A stretch of 64,000 bases of DNA, taken from positions 22,229 to 86,228 of the forward strand of contig DAOPYN010000012.1 of assembly GCA_035352895.1 (NCBI GenBank), written 5' to 3'. The position numbers and the translations under genes are program-made. The DNA comes from UBA5070 sp035352895 (GTDB lineage Bacteria > Fibrobacterota > Fibrobacteria > UBA5070). This document shows positions 1 to 8,219 of the stretch, piece after piece. The notes under the pieces were generated by a model. The model saw only the letters and a program-made list of their open reading frames with translations, did not search any database and was not told the DNA's origin. The stretch's first letter is position 1; each line of letters opens with the position of its first letter.

Positions 1-1
1 T

Positions 2-532
2 TCCGGAAGCGCCGAAGTCGCCGCTTCCGCCGAGGACTTCCTGATCCCATCCTCGCTCCTGAACTCCACCGTGAGCGGTTTGGTGAGCCGGACCATCCTC
101 CACGAGGACCACTCGGGACCCGGCGAGTTCCACGGCTGCCTGCGCTTGGACGCCTTGGCCCCCTTCGATCGATCCGGATGGTTCGTCGACCGCATCGAGG
201 AGGAATCCGTCCGCATCCCCCTGGAGGGGCTGCCCCAGCCCCTGCGGTCGGGGAGTCCCCGGTCACGCCTCCTTCGGGAAGCGATGGAATCCATGCTGGA
301 TGACCTGGCCAGACGGTTTCCGTCCGCAAGGAACCGCAACTTCGCCAAGCCGGGGCTGGGCGAATCCACCCGGGTCCTCCTGCGCCGGATACCGGAGAGG
401 CTCCTCTTGTCGGAATCCGACCATCCCGAAGCCGAGCACCTGCGACTCCTGGCGCGGGAAAAGGATGTTCCCGTGGAAGTGATCCCCGGCCTTCCCGTGA
501 AGGCGGTGGCCCTGATCCGCGGTCTGGACTAG
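2..532 (+). CDS. C-terminal part of an unknown protein, cut by window edge
   Basis: The reading frame is open from the first bases of the window to a TAG at 530-532, so the real start lies upstream. A GTG at 71 is only an internal candidate. About 176 residues are visible. The last 60 residues contain the string STRVLLRR and end in a conserved-looking segment with VPVEVIPGLP. This reminds me of the small L7Ae-fold 'PELOTA' domain linked to tellurium-resistance phosphoribosyltransferases, but that is a weak recollection and not a firm assignment. It converges on rmuC with a 6-base gap and no visible terminator. Confidence 0.6.
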   Translation, partial: SGSAEVAASAEDFLIPSSLLNSTVSGLVSRTILHEDHSGPGEFHGCLRLDALAPFDRSGWFVDRIEEESVRIPLEGLPQPLRSGSPRSRLLREAMESMLDDLARRFPSARNRNFAKPGLGESTRVLLRRIPERLLLSESDHPEAEHLRLLAREKDVPVEVIPGLPVKAVALIRGLD

Positions 533-538
533 CGCGGA

Positions 539-1828
539 CTACTCGGTCTCCTCGACGCCCTGGAAGGAGCGGGGCAGGGGCTTGTCGCGCTTGACACCCA
601 GTTCCACCAGCTTGTGGGCCTGTCCCACGAGGTTCCCCTGGCCTTCTGCCAGACGCTTGCGGGCTTCCAGGAAGGATCCCTGGGCCTTGTCCAGATGGTC
701 GCCCACGCTTTCCATGGAAGCCAGGAAATCGGTGAGCTTTGCAAGGAGCAGGCGCGCGCGCTCCGAGATGCGTTCGGCGTTGCGCCCCAGCTCGTACTGG
801 CGCCAGGTGTGGGTGACCGTGGTGAGCATGGCCAGGAGCGTGGTGGGACTGGTGAGCACGATCCTCTTCTGGAAGGCGTCGCGGTAGAGGTCGCGATCCA
901 GGCCCAGGCACGCCTGGAATGCGGCTTCCACGGGGACGAACAGGAACGTGAAGTCCACCGTCTGGCGTCCCGAGGCGGTCAGGGCGGCGGTGTAGTCCTT
1001 GGCGGAAAGGTCGTCCACGTGGGAGCGCACGGAACGGCGGAAGGCCTCGAGCGCGGCGGCGCGATCCAGGTCGTTTTCCGTCTGGGCATCCGACCAGGAA
1101 GCGAGGCTCATCTTGGAATCCACCACAAGACAGCGGTTCTCGGGAAGGAGGACCACCACGTCGGGTTTCAGGTGCTGGCCCTGGGGGCCTTCCAGTTCCA
1201 GGCCCCGCCCCTGTTCGATGAAATGGATCCCTCGCCGCAACCCGGAGAATTCCAGGAGCTGTTCCAGGAGGACCTCGCCGAATTCGCCCACCAGCCGGTT
1301 GTCGCCCTTGAGCGCCCTGGCCAGTCCGTCGGCCTGGGTTCCCAGCTGGGCGTTGATCCGCGACACCCGTTCCAGCGCCTCCTGGAGGCTCCGTTCGCGG
1401 GCGGCATCGGTCTTCTCGGCTTCCTGGAGCGCCTTCTGCAGGCGCTCCAACCCCTCCCGCACGGGACCCACCAGCTCGGCGATCGCGGTGGTCCCGATCT
1501 CCCTGAACTTCCCCGTCTTCTCCTCGAAGATGCGGTTGGACAGGTTCTCGATTTCCGCTCGCACCAGGGCTTCGCGTTCGGCCTGACCCTTGAGGTGGCG
1601 TTCCAGCTCGGACTTCGCGCCGTCGCGCTCGGCTTCGGTCCTGGCGAGCGTGGCGGACAGGCGACGGATTTCGTCCATGGATCCGGAGATCTCCTCCCGG
1701 GAACGTTGGAGGGAGGTTTCCGCCTTGAGGCGGGAGGCGCGTTGGAGCAGCGCGACCGCGATGGACCCAAGAGCGACCACTGCGGCGAGTAGGAACACGG
1801 GCAGGACGATTTCGTTCATCGCATCCAA
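539..1828 (-). CDS. rmuC: DNA recombination protein RmuC
   Basis: 429 residues. The order of parts fits RmuC: an N-terminal membrane segment (about residues 6-28), a long charged coiled coil (about 30-190), then the conserved RmuC nuclease-like domain with EFGEVLLEQLL, KPDVVVLLPE and VVDSKMSLASW. RmuC limits sequence inversions and is assigned to DNA recombination. The fold of its core resembles PD-(D/E)XK nucleases, and the D/E-D-K residues are visible in the PDVV...VVDSK part. Starts at ATG 1828; a second in-frame ATG three codons on (1819) is equally possible. It diverges from the cobalamin operon. Confidence 0.93.
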   Translation of the reverse strand: MDAMNEIVLPVFLLAAVVALGSIAVALLQRASRLKAETSLQRSREEISGSMDEIRRLSATLARTEAERDGAKSELERHLKGQAEREALVRAEIENLSNRIFEEKTGKFREIGTTAIAELVGPVREGLERLQKALQEAEKTDAARERSLQEALERVSRINAQLGTQADGLARALKGDNRLVGEFGEVLLEQLLEFSGLRRGIHFIEQGRGLELEGPQGQHLKPDVVVLLPENRCLVVDSKMSLASWSDAQTENDLDRAAALEAFRRSVRSHVDDLSAKDYTAALTASGRQTVDFTFLFVPVEAAFQACLGLDRDLYRDAFQKRIVLTSPTTLLAMLTTVTHTWRQYELGRNAERISERARLLLAKLTDFLASMESVGDHLDKAQGSFLEARKRLAEGQGNLVGQAHKLVELGVKRDKPLPRSFQGVEETE

Positions 1829-1922
1829 CGGTAGAATCCGTGTTGCCTCCCGAGCCAGGTGCGATCGGTCTTGGCGGGAATCCGCTTGCCAAGGGTGGCG
1901 TGGGTGGATTAAGTTCTCGCCA

Positions 1923-2118
1923 CCTTCGGGTCCTGCGAAAGCGGATGTTCCGGGAGGAACGCAAGTTCCACCTGGGACATCGGGAATGCCGTGAAAACCG
2001 GCAGCGGACCAGCCACTGTGAGGGGTGCGGCGACTGCCGCGACGCGTGTCCCAGAAGCCACTGGAGAGATCCGGGAAGGCGGGCAGGCGACCCCGAGCCA
2101 GGAGACCTGCCCGAGGCG
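1923..2118 (+). promoter_or_regulatory. Cobalamin (B12) riboswitch aptamer
   Basis: The stretch holds the conserved elements of the AdoCbl aptamer in order: GGGAA followed by GTGAAAA (1982-1997), GCCACTGTGA (about 2012-2021), a second CCACTGG with GGGAAGG, and the B12 box GCCAGGAGACCTGCC (2097-2111). The closing P1 helix can form between CCTTCGGG (1923-1930) and CCCGAGG (2110-2116). A GGCAGG/CCTGCC pairing flanks the B12 box. It stands directly before cobO and the corrin/cobalt genes, the expected place for a switch that shuts the pathway off when the coenzyme is plentiful. Confidence 0.92.
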
Positions 2119-2137
2119 ACGTCGCAAGAGCGGCGTC
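2118..2137 (+). promoter_or_regulatory. Expression-platform hairpin after the B12 aptamer
   Basis: GACGTCGC (2118-2125) pairs with GCGGCGTC (2130-2137) around an AAGA loop: 8 pairs with one G-U. It starts where the aptamer P1 helix ends, so the two may compete. No U-run follows, and cobO has only a weak Shine-Dalgarno, so control of translation is more likely than termination. That last step is inference. Confidence 0.5.
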
Positions 2138-2171
2138 CCTTTGTCCACGCCTCTCGGATCGGGCTGATGGA

Positions 2172-2747
2172 ATGAGACTCGAACAGACCTGCCCTCAGGG
2201 CACAGCGCATCGTGGGATCACCGGAGCGAGCAGGAAGGGACCTCCCCGCATCCTGGCGTTCACCGGAGACGGGAAGGGCAAGACCACCGCCGCCGCGGGG
2301 ATGGTCCTGCGCGGACTCGCCGCGGGTATGCGGGTGCTTGTCGTGCAATTCGTGAAAAGCCGTCCCAGCGGGGAAATGTCCTTGCTCGCGACCTTGGGCG
2401 CCCATGTGGAGGTTTCGGGAATGGGCTTCGTGCCTCCCAGGACCAATCCCCAATGGCCTGCCCATTTCGAGGCCGCGCGCCGAGGACTGCTTTCCGCGGC
2501 CGTGGCCGTGGGATCCGGAAGCTGGGACATGGTGGTGCTGGACGAGATCGGATCGGCCCTGGCGCACCGACTGGTGGAGGATTCCGAGATCCACGATCTG
2601 ATGGAGGCCAACGGAAGCATCCTGGTCCTCACGGGTCGCGGCATTCCCCATGGCTTGCAGGAGCGCTGCGATACCGTTTCGCGGATCGATTGCGTGAAGC
2701 ACGCCTACCAGCGAGGCATTCCCTCCCAGGTGGGGGTGGAGCGGTGA
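2172..2747 (+). CDS. cobO: Cob(I)yrinic acid a,c-diamide adenosyltransferase
   Basis: 191 residues, the usual length for CobO/BtuR. It transfers the adenosyl group of ATP to Co(I) corrinoids. The P-loop is GDGKGKTT (residues 32-39), followed by VVQFVKSRPSGE and the VVLDEI segment typical of the family. The ATG at 2172 was chosen because it is the first start after the riboswitch; upstream codons in the same frame lie inside the aptamer. The Shine-Dalgarno is poor (GATGGA), which suits riboswitch control. It is the first gene of the cobalamin operon and overlaps cbiA by GTGA. Confidence 0.93.
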   Translation: MRLEQTCPQGTAHRGITGASRKGPPRILAFTGDGKGKTTAAAGMVLRGLAAGMRVLVVQFVKSRPSGEMSLLATLGAHVEVSGMGFVPPRTNPQWPAHFEAARRGLLSAAVAVGSGSWDMVVLDEIGSALAHRLVEDSEIHDLMEANGSILVLTGRGIPHGLQERCDTVSRIDCVKHAYQRGIPSQVGVER

Positions 2748-4093
2748 AGGGCCTGGTGGTGGCCGCCGCGGGATCCGGATCGGGGAAGACATCCGTCACC
2801 TGTGGTCTGGCGAGATCGCTGTCGCGGCGAGGTGTAGCGGTGCGGACGGCCAAGTGCGGTCCGGATTTCCTGGATCCTCTCTGGCTCGCCAAGGCCTCCG
2901 GGAAGGCCTGTCGGAATCTGGATCCCTGGATGATGTCTCCGGGGTACATCCGTTCGTTGGCCCGGCAATCCGAAGAGGCCGGGGAATTCCTGCTTGTGGA
3001 AGGGGTGATGGGACTCTACGACTCCGTGGATCCGCGTTCCGACGAGGGCTCCACGTTCGATGTCGCACGGATCCTGGATCTGCCGGTGCTTCTGGTGCTG
3101 GACGCGCGTGCGCAAGCCAGGACCTTCGCCGCCGTGGTCCAGGGATTGCGGGATTTCGGTCCGGCCCCCATCGTGGGCGTGGTGGCCAATCGGGTGGGAT
3201 CCGACCACCATGGTCGGATTCTGTCGCAGGCGCTGGGATCCAGGGGCCTTCCGCCCCTCGTGGGCTGGATCGCGGAAGGGGAGCTTCCGTCGCTTCCCGA
3301 ACGGCACCTGGGATTGGCCACCGAGTCGATCCCCGAATCCCTCCTCGACGTCCTCGCGGATGCGATTGAAGAACGGATCGGTCTTGCCTGGGCCGACATT
3401 CCATCCTCCGCAGCGGACCGATCCGCACCGTCCGTCGCACCGCTTCCGGGATCCGTCCGGATGGCCGTGTCGATGGACGAAGCCTTCCTGTTCCGGTATC
3501 CCGACCAGATGGAGGCCCTCGAGGCAGCCGGGGTGGAACTGGTTCCCACCTCACCCATCCGCGACGGCGCTCTGCCCAGGGGGATCCATGGCCTTTGGCT
3601 CTGCGGAGGGTATCCGGAGCTCCATGCCCAGAGGATCTCGCGGAACGCGACCTACCTGGAGGATCTGCGGAACTTCTGCGACGGAAACCGTCCCGTGCTA
3701 GCCGAATGCGGAGGGATGATGCTCCTGTCCCGATCCATCGTGGACGCGCAGGGCCAGGAGCACGGCATGGCGGACGTGCTCGGCTCGCGCTCCCGCATGG
3801 GGGCGCGGTTGTCGGCCCTGGGGCACGTGGAAGTGGATGTGGCCGGGGATTTCTGGCTTTCCGGTGCGGGCGCCCTGCGGGGACACGAATTCCACTGGGG
3901 AACCCTGGAGGCGCCGCCCCGGGGATGGGACCCCCTTTTCGATCGGGCGACGGCCAGGGGAAAGGCTTCCGGGGACGGTTGGCGCCGAGGCAAGGTGGCC
4001 GCGACCTGGATGCATCTGCACCTGGCGAGCCGACCCGAGGCGATCCGGAGCTGGGTGCGCGCGATGCAGGAGGTGGAACCATGGAATGCCTGA
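2744..4093 (+). CDS. cbiA: Cobyrinate a,c-diamide synthase
   Basis: 449 residues from the GTG at 2744, which overlaps the cobO stop (GTGA) and follows a G-rich Shine-Dalgarno. CbiA/CobB amidates the a and c side chains of cobyrinate, using ATP and glutamine. The N-terminal dethiobiotin-synthetase-like ATPase begins VVAAAGSGSGKTS. The C-terminal class I glutaminase domain has LCGGYPE and the nucleophile elbow AECGGM (Cys322), with a conserved His in the terminal WMHLHLAS segment. Reading into cbiC overlaps by 13 bases. Confidence 0.94.
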   Translation: MKGLVVAAAGSGSGKTSVTCGLARSLSRRGVAVRTAKCGPDFLDPLWLAKASGKACRNLDPWMMSPGYIRSLARQSEEAGEFLLVEGVMGLYDSVDPRSDEGSTFDVARILDLPVLLVLDARAQARTFAAVVQGLRDFGPAPIVGVVANRVGSDHHGRILSQALGSRGLPPLVGWIAEGELPSLPERHLGLATESIPESLLDVLADAIEERIGLAWADIPSSAADRSAPSVAPLPGSVRMAVSMDEAFLFRYPDQMEALEAAGVELVPTSPIRDGALPRGIHGLWLCGGYPELHAQRISRNATYLEDLRNFCDGNRPVLAECGGMMLLSRSIVDAQGQEHGMADVLGSRSRMGARLSALGHVEVDVAGDFWLSGAGALRGHEFHWGTLEAPPRGWDPLFDRATARGKASGDGWRRGKVAATWMHLHLASRPEAIRSWVRAMQEVEPWNA

Positions 4094-4752
4094 TGAACCG
4101 GATCCTTGCGGCTCCTCTGAGCGGCGAGGAGATCGAACGGCGAAGTTTCGAGAGGATCGACGCCGAAGGCGTCCGTCCGGGATACTCGAACGAGGAATGG
4201 ATCCTGGTGCGCCGCCTGATCCACACCTGTGGCGATCCGTCGCTGGGGCGTTGCGTTCGTTTTCGCGGGAATTGGGCGGAGTCCGGTGTGCAGGCGCTAC
4301 GATCCCGAGCACGCATCTATTGCGACAGCTCCATGATCGCCTCGGGGATCTCCCTGGCCAGGTTGCGGGAGGTGAATCCGTCCTACACCCGGGACCACAT
4401 CGTGGTGCGGGTGGCGGACCCTGCCGTGGCCGAGCTGGCAGCGGCGGAAGGTCTGCCCCGGTCGCTGTTCGCGGTCCGTTCGTGCGCCTCGTGGCTGGAG
4501 GGCTCCATCGCGCTCTTCGGGAACGCGCCCGTGGGTCTGGCGGAATTGATGCGCATACACATGGAAGACGGAATCCGTCCGGCATGGACCGGCGCCATGC
4601 CCGTGGGGTTCGTGCACGTGATGGAAAGCAAGGAGGAGTTCCTCCGAAGCGATCTGGACGGCGTGGCCGTCGCGGGACTTCGTGGAGGGAGTCCGCTGGC
4701 CGTCGCTTCGCTCCACGCCCTCTGTTCGATCGCCAAGGAGATGCATCCATGA
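4081..4752 (+). CDS. cbiC: Cobalt-precorrin-8 methylmutase
   Basis: 223 residues. CbiC/CobH moves the C11 methyl group to C12, producing cobyrinate. The catalytic His is visible in RRLIHTCGDPS (His48). The family signatures YCDSSMIASG, RSCASWLEGS and GNAPVGLAEL follow in order. ATG 4081 has a near-perfect Shine-Dalgarno (AGGAGGTGG). A second ATG at 4093 would give a protein four residues shorter. The cbiX start overlaps its stop by ATGA. Confidence 0.94.
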   Translation: MECLMNRILAAPLSGEEIERRSFERIDAEGVRPGYSNEEWILVRRLIHTCGDPSLGRCVRFRGNWAESGVQALRSRARIYCDSSMIASGISLARLREVNPSYTRDHIVVRVADPAVAELAAAEGLPRSLFAVRSCASWLEGSIALFGNAPVGLAELMRIHMEDGIRPAWTGAMPVGFVHVMESKEEFLRSDLDGVAVAGLRGGSPLAVASLHALCSIAKEMHP

Positions 4753-5114
4753 AAAAGCATGTCGTCCTGTTCGGGCATGGAAGCCGCGCATCGGGCTCCG
4801 ATCTCGCCATCCGCGCGGTCGCCCGCGATCTTGGCCAGCGCACAGGTTGGGAGGTGCTGGTCGCCCACATGGAACTGGCCAAGCCCTCCCTTCCCGAAGT
4901 GGTGCGGTCGCTTGTCCAGAAAGGAATCCGGAGCGTTTCGGTGGTTCCCTACTTCCTGCACGTGGGGATCCATCTGCGCGAGGACATCCCCGCTCTGCTG
5001 GACGGAATCCGCGCGGAACATCCGGGACTGCAGCTGGTCCTGACGGAGCCGTTGGGGTACGATCCCTCCCTGGCCCAGATCCTGGAAGATCGGGTCCGAG
5101 AGGCCGCCGCGTGA
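4749..5114 (+). CDS. cbiX: Small sirohydrochlorin cobaltochelatase (CbiX-S type)
   Basis: 121 residues, half the size of the two-domain CbiX and similar to the archaeal CbiX-S, which works as a homodimer. It inserts Co2+ into sirohydrochlorin, the first committed step of the anaerobic route. The chelatase histidines are His10 (in LFGHGSR) and His75 (in FLHVGIHL), matching the two metal-handling histidines known for the small form. Coupled to cbiC by ATGA and to cbiD by GTGA. Confidence 0.9.
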   Translation: MKKHVVLFGHGSRASGSDLAIRAVARDLGQRTGWEVLVAHMELAKPSLPEVVRSLVQKGIRSVSVVPYFLHVGIHLREDIPALLDGIRAEHPGLQLVLTEPLGYDPSLAQILEDRVREAAA

Positions 5115-6127
5115 GCGCCTCCACGGGAACCTGCGCCGCCGCGGCCGCCGCCGCCGCCGCGGAGCATTGGCTGGGCAGGCCGTGCCGCGAGGTGGAGGTG
5201 ACCTTGCCGGACGATTCCACCATGCGGTTGGATGTGGAGGAAACGGAGCGGGACTTGTTGGGGGCGACCTCGGTGGTCCGCAAGCCCCCCAACGACGATC
5301 CCGATGCCACGCGGAATCTGCCCGTCAAGGTGAGGATCGTACCAGGAGCGTGCCGTGGAATCCGCTTCCTGGCCGGTTGGGGGGTGGGAAAGGTCACCCG
5401 CCCGGGCCTCAGGTTGGAGCCGGGGGAGGCTGCGATCAATCCCGAGCCCAGACGGATGATCGGACAGGAATTGGAATCCCGGGGACTTCGCGACTGTCTG
5501 GTGGTGGTATCCGTTCCCGGAGGCGTGGATGTCGCGTCGCGGACCTTCAACGGAAGACTCGGGATCGAAGGGGGAATCTCCATCCTGGGGACATCGGGAC
5601 GCGTGCGTCCCTTTTCGGTCGAAGCGGTGGTGGAATCCACGCGGATGCAGATGGATCTGGCCCGTGCGGCAGGTTGGGACCACCTCTGCCTGGTGCCGGG
5701 GCACATCGGTGCTCGTGCCCTGGGCGCCACCGGGGAATTCCATCCCGATCAGATCGTGGAAGTATCCAATTTCTGGGGCGAGGCATTGGATCATGCGGGT
5801 CGGATCGGGATCCGGTCCCTCCTCCTGTCCGGACATCCCGGAAAACTCGCCAAGCTCGCCCAAGGGCAATGGAACACCCATTCGTCGGAAGGATCCACCG
5901 CCGTCGGTGCGGTACGGAATCTGGCTTTGGAAATGGGGCTTGTCCCGGATTGCGGGAATGCTTCGGTGGATGGGATCTTCCTCTCCTTGGAGCCGACTTC
6001 GCGTCGCGTGCTGGGAGATCAACTGGCCCGCCACGTGGTCAGGATCGCGTCCGCGCGGGTGGGGATTCCCTGCGGTGTTCGATTGACCGGATACGACGGG
6101 TCGATCTTGGGCGAGGCACGTCCGTGA
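5111..6127 (+). CDS. cbiD: Cobalt-precorrin-5B C1-methyltransferase
   Basis: 338 residues from GTG 5111, overlapping the cbiX stop. CbiD methylates C1 of the anaerobic corrin intermediate after ring contraction and opening by CbiG. The family opening S-TGTCAAAA is present, here drawn out into nine alanines. GVGKVTRPGL, AINPEPRRMI, VPGGVDVASRTFN and the C-terminal LLSGHPGKLAKLA match CbiD. It is specific for the anaerobic pathway. Ends in a GTGA overlap with cbiE. Confidence 0.94.
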   Translation: MSASTGTCAAAAAAAAAEHWLGRPCREVEVTLPDDSTMRLDVEETERDLLGATSVVRKPPNDDPDATRNLPVKVRIVPGACRGIRFLAGWGVGKVTRPGLRLEPGEAAINPEPRRMIGQELESRGLRDCLVVVSVPGGVDVASRTFNGRLGIEGGISILGTSGRVRPFSVEAVVESTRMQMDLARAAGWDHLCLVPGHIGARALGATGEFHPDQIVEVSNFWGEALDHAGRIGIRSLLLSGHPGKLAKLAQGQWNTHSSEGSTAVGAVRNLALEMGLVPDCGNASVDGIFLSLEPTSRRVLGDQLARHVVRIASARVGIPCGVRLTGYDGSILGEARP

Positions 6128-6738
6128 TCAGCGTCGTGGGCTGCGGACCTGGCCATCGCGAAGGATTCACCGTGGAGGCTCTGCGTGTCGTCCGGCAGTC
6201 GGAGGTCCTGATCGGAGCGCCTCATCTCCTGGAGATTTTCGACCGGCATCCTGGCCAACGCTTGCCTGTGGTGCGCTCCATCGACGCTTTGGAGATCCTC
6301 CGGAAGCATGTGGACAAAAAATGTGCGGTCCTGGTGAGTGGTGATCCGGGTCTGGCGAGTCTGGGAGCGAAGGTTCGGGAGTATTTCGGCGGCCAGGTGC
6401 GGGTCGTGCCGGGCGTTTCCTCCGCCCAGGCGGCTTGCGCCGTGGCCGGATGGCCATGGGAAGGCGCAGGATTCTTCTCGCTCCACGCCCAGGGGGGCGG
6501 CCTTCCGGATCCGGATCGGTTGCGGGGTTTGCGATCCCTCGTGGTTCTCGGTGGAGGCGACCGATCGGCGCGGGAATTGGCTTCCTGGCTGGAAGCCGAT
6601 GGCGGGGATTGGGAGTGCGCCTGGGTCCGCGACATCGGGTCGGGCTCGGAGAGCCTCCAGGTCGCGAGTGGATCGGAACTGGAAAACGTCGATGGCCGGG
6701 GACGCGTGGTGTTCCTGGCGCGCAGGAGGGTGCCATGA
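6124..6738 (+). CDS. cbiE: Cobalt-precorrin-7 C5-methyltransferase
   Basis: 204 residues: a stand-alone CbiE tetrapyrrole methylase domain. The SAM-binding motifs VVGCGPG at the start, LVSGDPGLASLG and VVPGVSSAQAA are present. In many genomes CbiE is fused to CbiT (C15-methylating decarboxylase), but the protein ends right after the methylase domain and no CbiT follows. GTG start overlaps the cbiD stop; ATGA overlap with cbiL. Confidence 0.91.
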   Translation: MISVVGCGPGHREGFTVEALRVVRQSEVLIGAPHLLEIFDRHPGQRLPVVRSIDALEILRKHVDKKCAVLVSGDPGLASLGAKVREYFGGQVRVVPGVSSAQAACAVAGWPWEGAGFFSLHAQGGGLPDPDRLRGLRSLVVLGGGDRSARELASWLEADGGDWECAWVRDIGSGSESLQVASGSELENVDGRGRVVFLARRRVP

Positions 6739-7454
6739 GCGGGAAGGGAACTCTGTGGGGGATCGGGGTGGGGCCGGGGGACCCGGAACTGGTCACCATG
6801 AAGGGCTCGAGGGTGCTCGGCTCCGTGCGCCATGTGATCGCGCCGGTCGCTCGCATCAAATCGGAAAGCCTGGCCTTGTCCATCGCCAAGCCCCATCTGC
6901 GGCCGGATGCGACGGTGCACGAGAGGGAGTTTCCCATGATCCGTTCGCGCCAGGAGCGAACCGCCCGCTGGGAGGAGGCGGCCAGCCTCGCGCTGGGCAT
7001 CCTTGCCAAGGGCGAGGATGTCGCCTTTCCCACCTTGGGAGATCCGTCGCTCTATTCCACCTGGATCTATTTCGCCAGGTCGGTGCGGGATCTGGATGCG
7101 GATGTGACGATTTCCGTCATTCCGGGGATTCCCTCGTTCTGCGCCGCGGCGGCCGCAACCGGGGAAGTCCTTGCCGAGGAAGAACAGATCCTGACCATCG
7201 TTCCCGCTTCCGCGGACGACACGGAGGCGGTGCGTCGCGCCCTCCAGGCGGGTCCCGCGGTCCTGATGAAGGTCGGAGACCGTGCGGCGGCCCTGCACGA
7301 TCTTCTGCGGGAAATGGATCGCGACGCTCGTGCCGTCCTGGCCACCCGCGTGGGACTACCCGGCGAAGAATTCCGCCGTGGCGCGGAAATCGCGCAGGTT
7401 CCATCCAAGGGTGCCTACCTCTCCTTGATCCTCGCCGGAAAGGATTCGGCATGA
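6735..7454 (+). CDS. cbiL: Cobalt-precorrin-2 C20-methyltransferase
   Basis: 239 residues. CbiL/CobI methylates C20 of (cobalt-)precorrin-2. Motifs: GIGVGPGDPELVTMK near the start, FPTLGDPSLYSTW in the middle and VIPGIPSFCAAAAATG, as in this tetrapyrrole methylase subfamily. The KGSRVL...VIAPVA spacing separates it from CbiF. ATG 6735 overlaps the cbiE stop by four bases, and its stop overlaps cbiF in the same way. Confidence 0.92.
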   Translation: MSGKGTLWGIGVGPGDPELVTMKGSRVLGSVRHVIAPVARIKSESLALSIAKPHLRPDATVHEREFPMIRSRQERTARWEEAASLALGILAKGEDVAFPTLGDPSLYSTWIYFARSVRDLDADVTISVIPGIPSFCAAAAATGEVLAEEEQILTIVPASADDTEAVRRALQAGPAVLMKVGDRAAALHDLLREMDRDARAVLATRVGLPGEEFRRGAEIAQVPSKGAYLSLILAGKDSA

Positions 7455-8218
7455 TCCACTTCGTGGGGGCCGGACCCGGGGATCCGGAGCTTCTGACCTG
7501 CAAGGCCGAGCGGATTCTCTACTCCTGCCAGGTCTGCATCTGGGCCGGGTCCCTGGTGAATCCGGAAATCCTGGATGTCCTGGATCCGCGATGCCGGGTG
7601 GTCGATTCGTCTTCCCTGGACCTGGAGGCGACCACACACCTGATGGTTCAGGCGCATCGCGAAGGACTGGACGTGGTGCGCCTGCACACCGGCGATCCGT
7701 CGCTCTTCGGAGCCATCGCCGAGCAGATCCGCGCATTGGATCAGGAAGGGATCCCTTGGGAGATCGTTCCCGGAGTCTCCAGTTTCCAGGCTGCGGCGGC
7801 GGCGCTGGGAGTGGAACTGACCGCACCCGAAGTGTCGCAGGCGGTGGTGCTCTGCCGGTCGCCCGGTCGGACTCCGGTACCCGAAGGACAAAAACCGTCT
7901 GACTTTGCCGCATCCAACGCCACCCTCTGCCTGTTCCTTTCCGCCTCTTCGCTGGAATCGGAACTTCGCGACATCGCCAAATCGCGCGGTGAGCATGGCC
8001 CGGCGGCGGCGGTCTGGCGGGCCTCGTGGCCGGACCAGGTGGTGGTGCGGGGCACCCTGGGAAACCTGGCCGCGAAGGTCAGGGAGGCGGGTTTCGATCG
8101 CCAGATCCTGGTGGTGGTGGGGGAGGCGTTGAGCGGGCTGGGCGGGCGTTCGCGCTTGTACGATCCCGAGTTCTCCCACGGTTGGAGATCGGCGCGCGTC
8201 ACCGGGGAGGGCGACTGA
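7451..8218 (+). CDS. cbiF: Cobalt-precorrin-4 C11-methyltransferase
   Basis: 255 residues. CbiF/CobM methylates C11. The SAM-pocket motifs VGAGPGDPELLT, IWAGSLVNPEIL, RLHTGDPSLFGAIAEQ and EIVPGVSSFQAAAAALG are all present and diagnostic. C-terminal RASWPDQVVVRGTL also matches. The ATG overlaps cbiL by ATGA. Its stop is one base before the cbiM ATG, and its last codons supply the cbiM Shine-Dalgarno (GGGGAGGG). Confidence 0.93.
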   Translation: MIHFVGAGPGDPELLTCKAERILYSCQVCIWAGSLVNPEILDVLDPRCRVVDSSSLDLEATTHLMVQAHREGLDVVRLHTGDPSLFGAIAEQIRALDQEGIPWEIVPGVSSFQAAAAALGVELTAPEVSQAVVLCRSPGRTPVPEGQKPSDFAASNATLCLFLSASSLESELRDIAKSRGEHGPAAAVWRASWPDQVVVRGTLGNLAAKVREAGFDRQILVVVGEALSGLGGRSRLYDPEFSHGWRSARVTGEGD

Positions 8219-8219
8219 G

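Noticed and set aside
1840..2175. A possible 111-codon + strand reading frame between rmuC and cobO
   Set aside because: It lies across the cobalamin riboswitch, which explains the sequence conservation; the translation looks like shadow coding.
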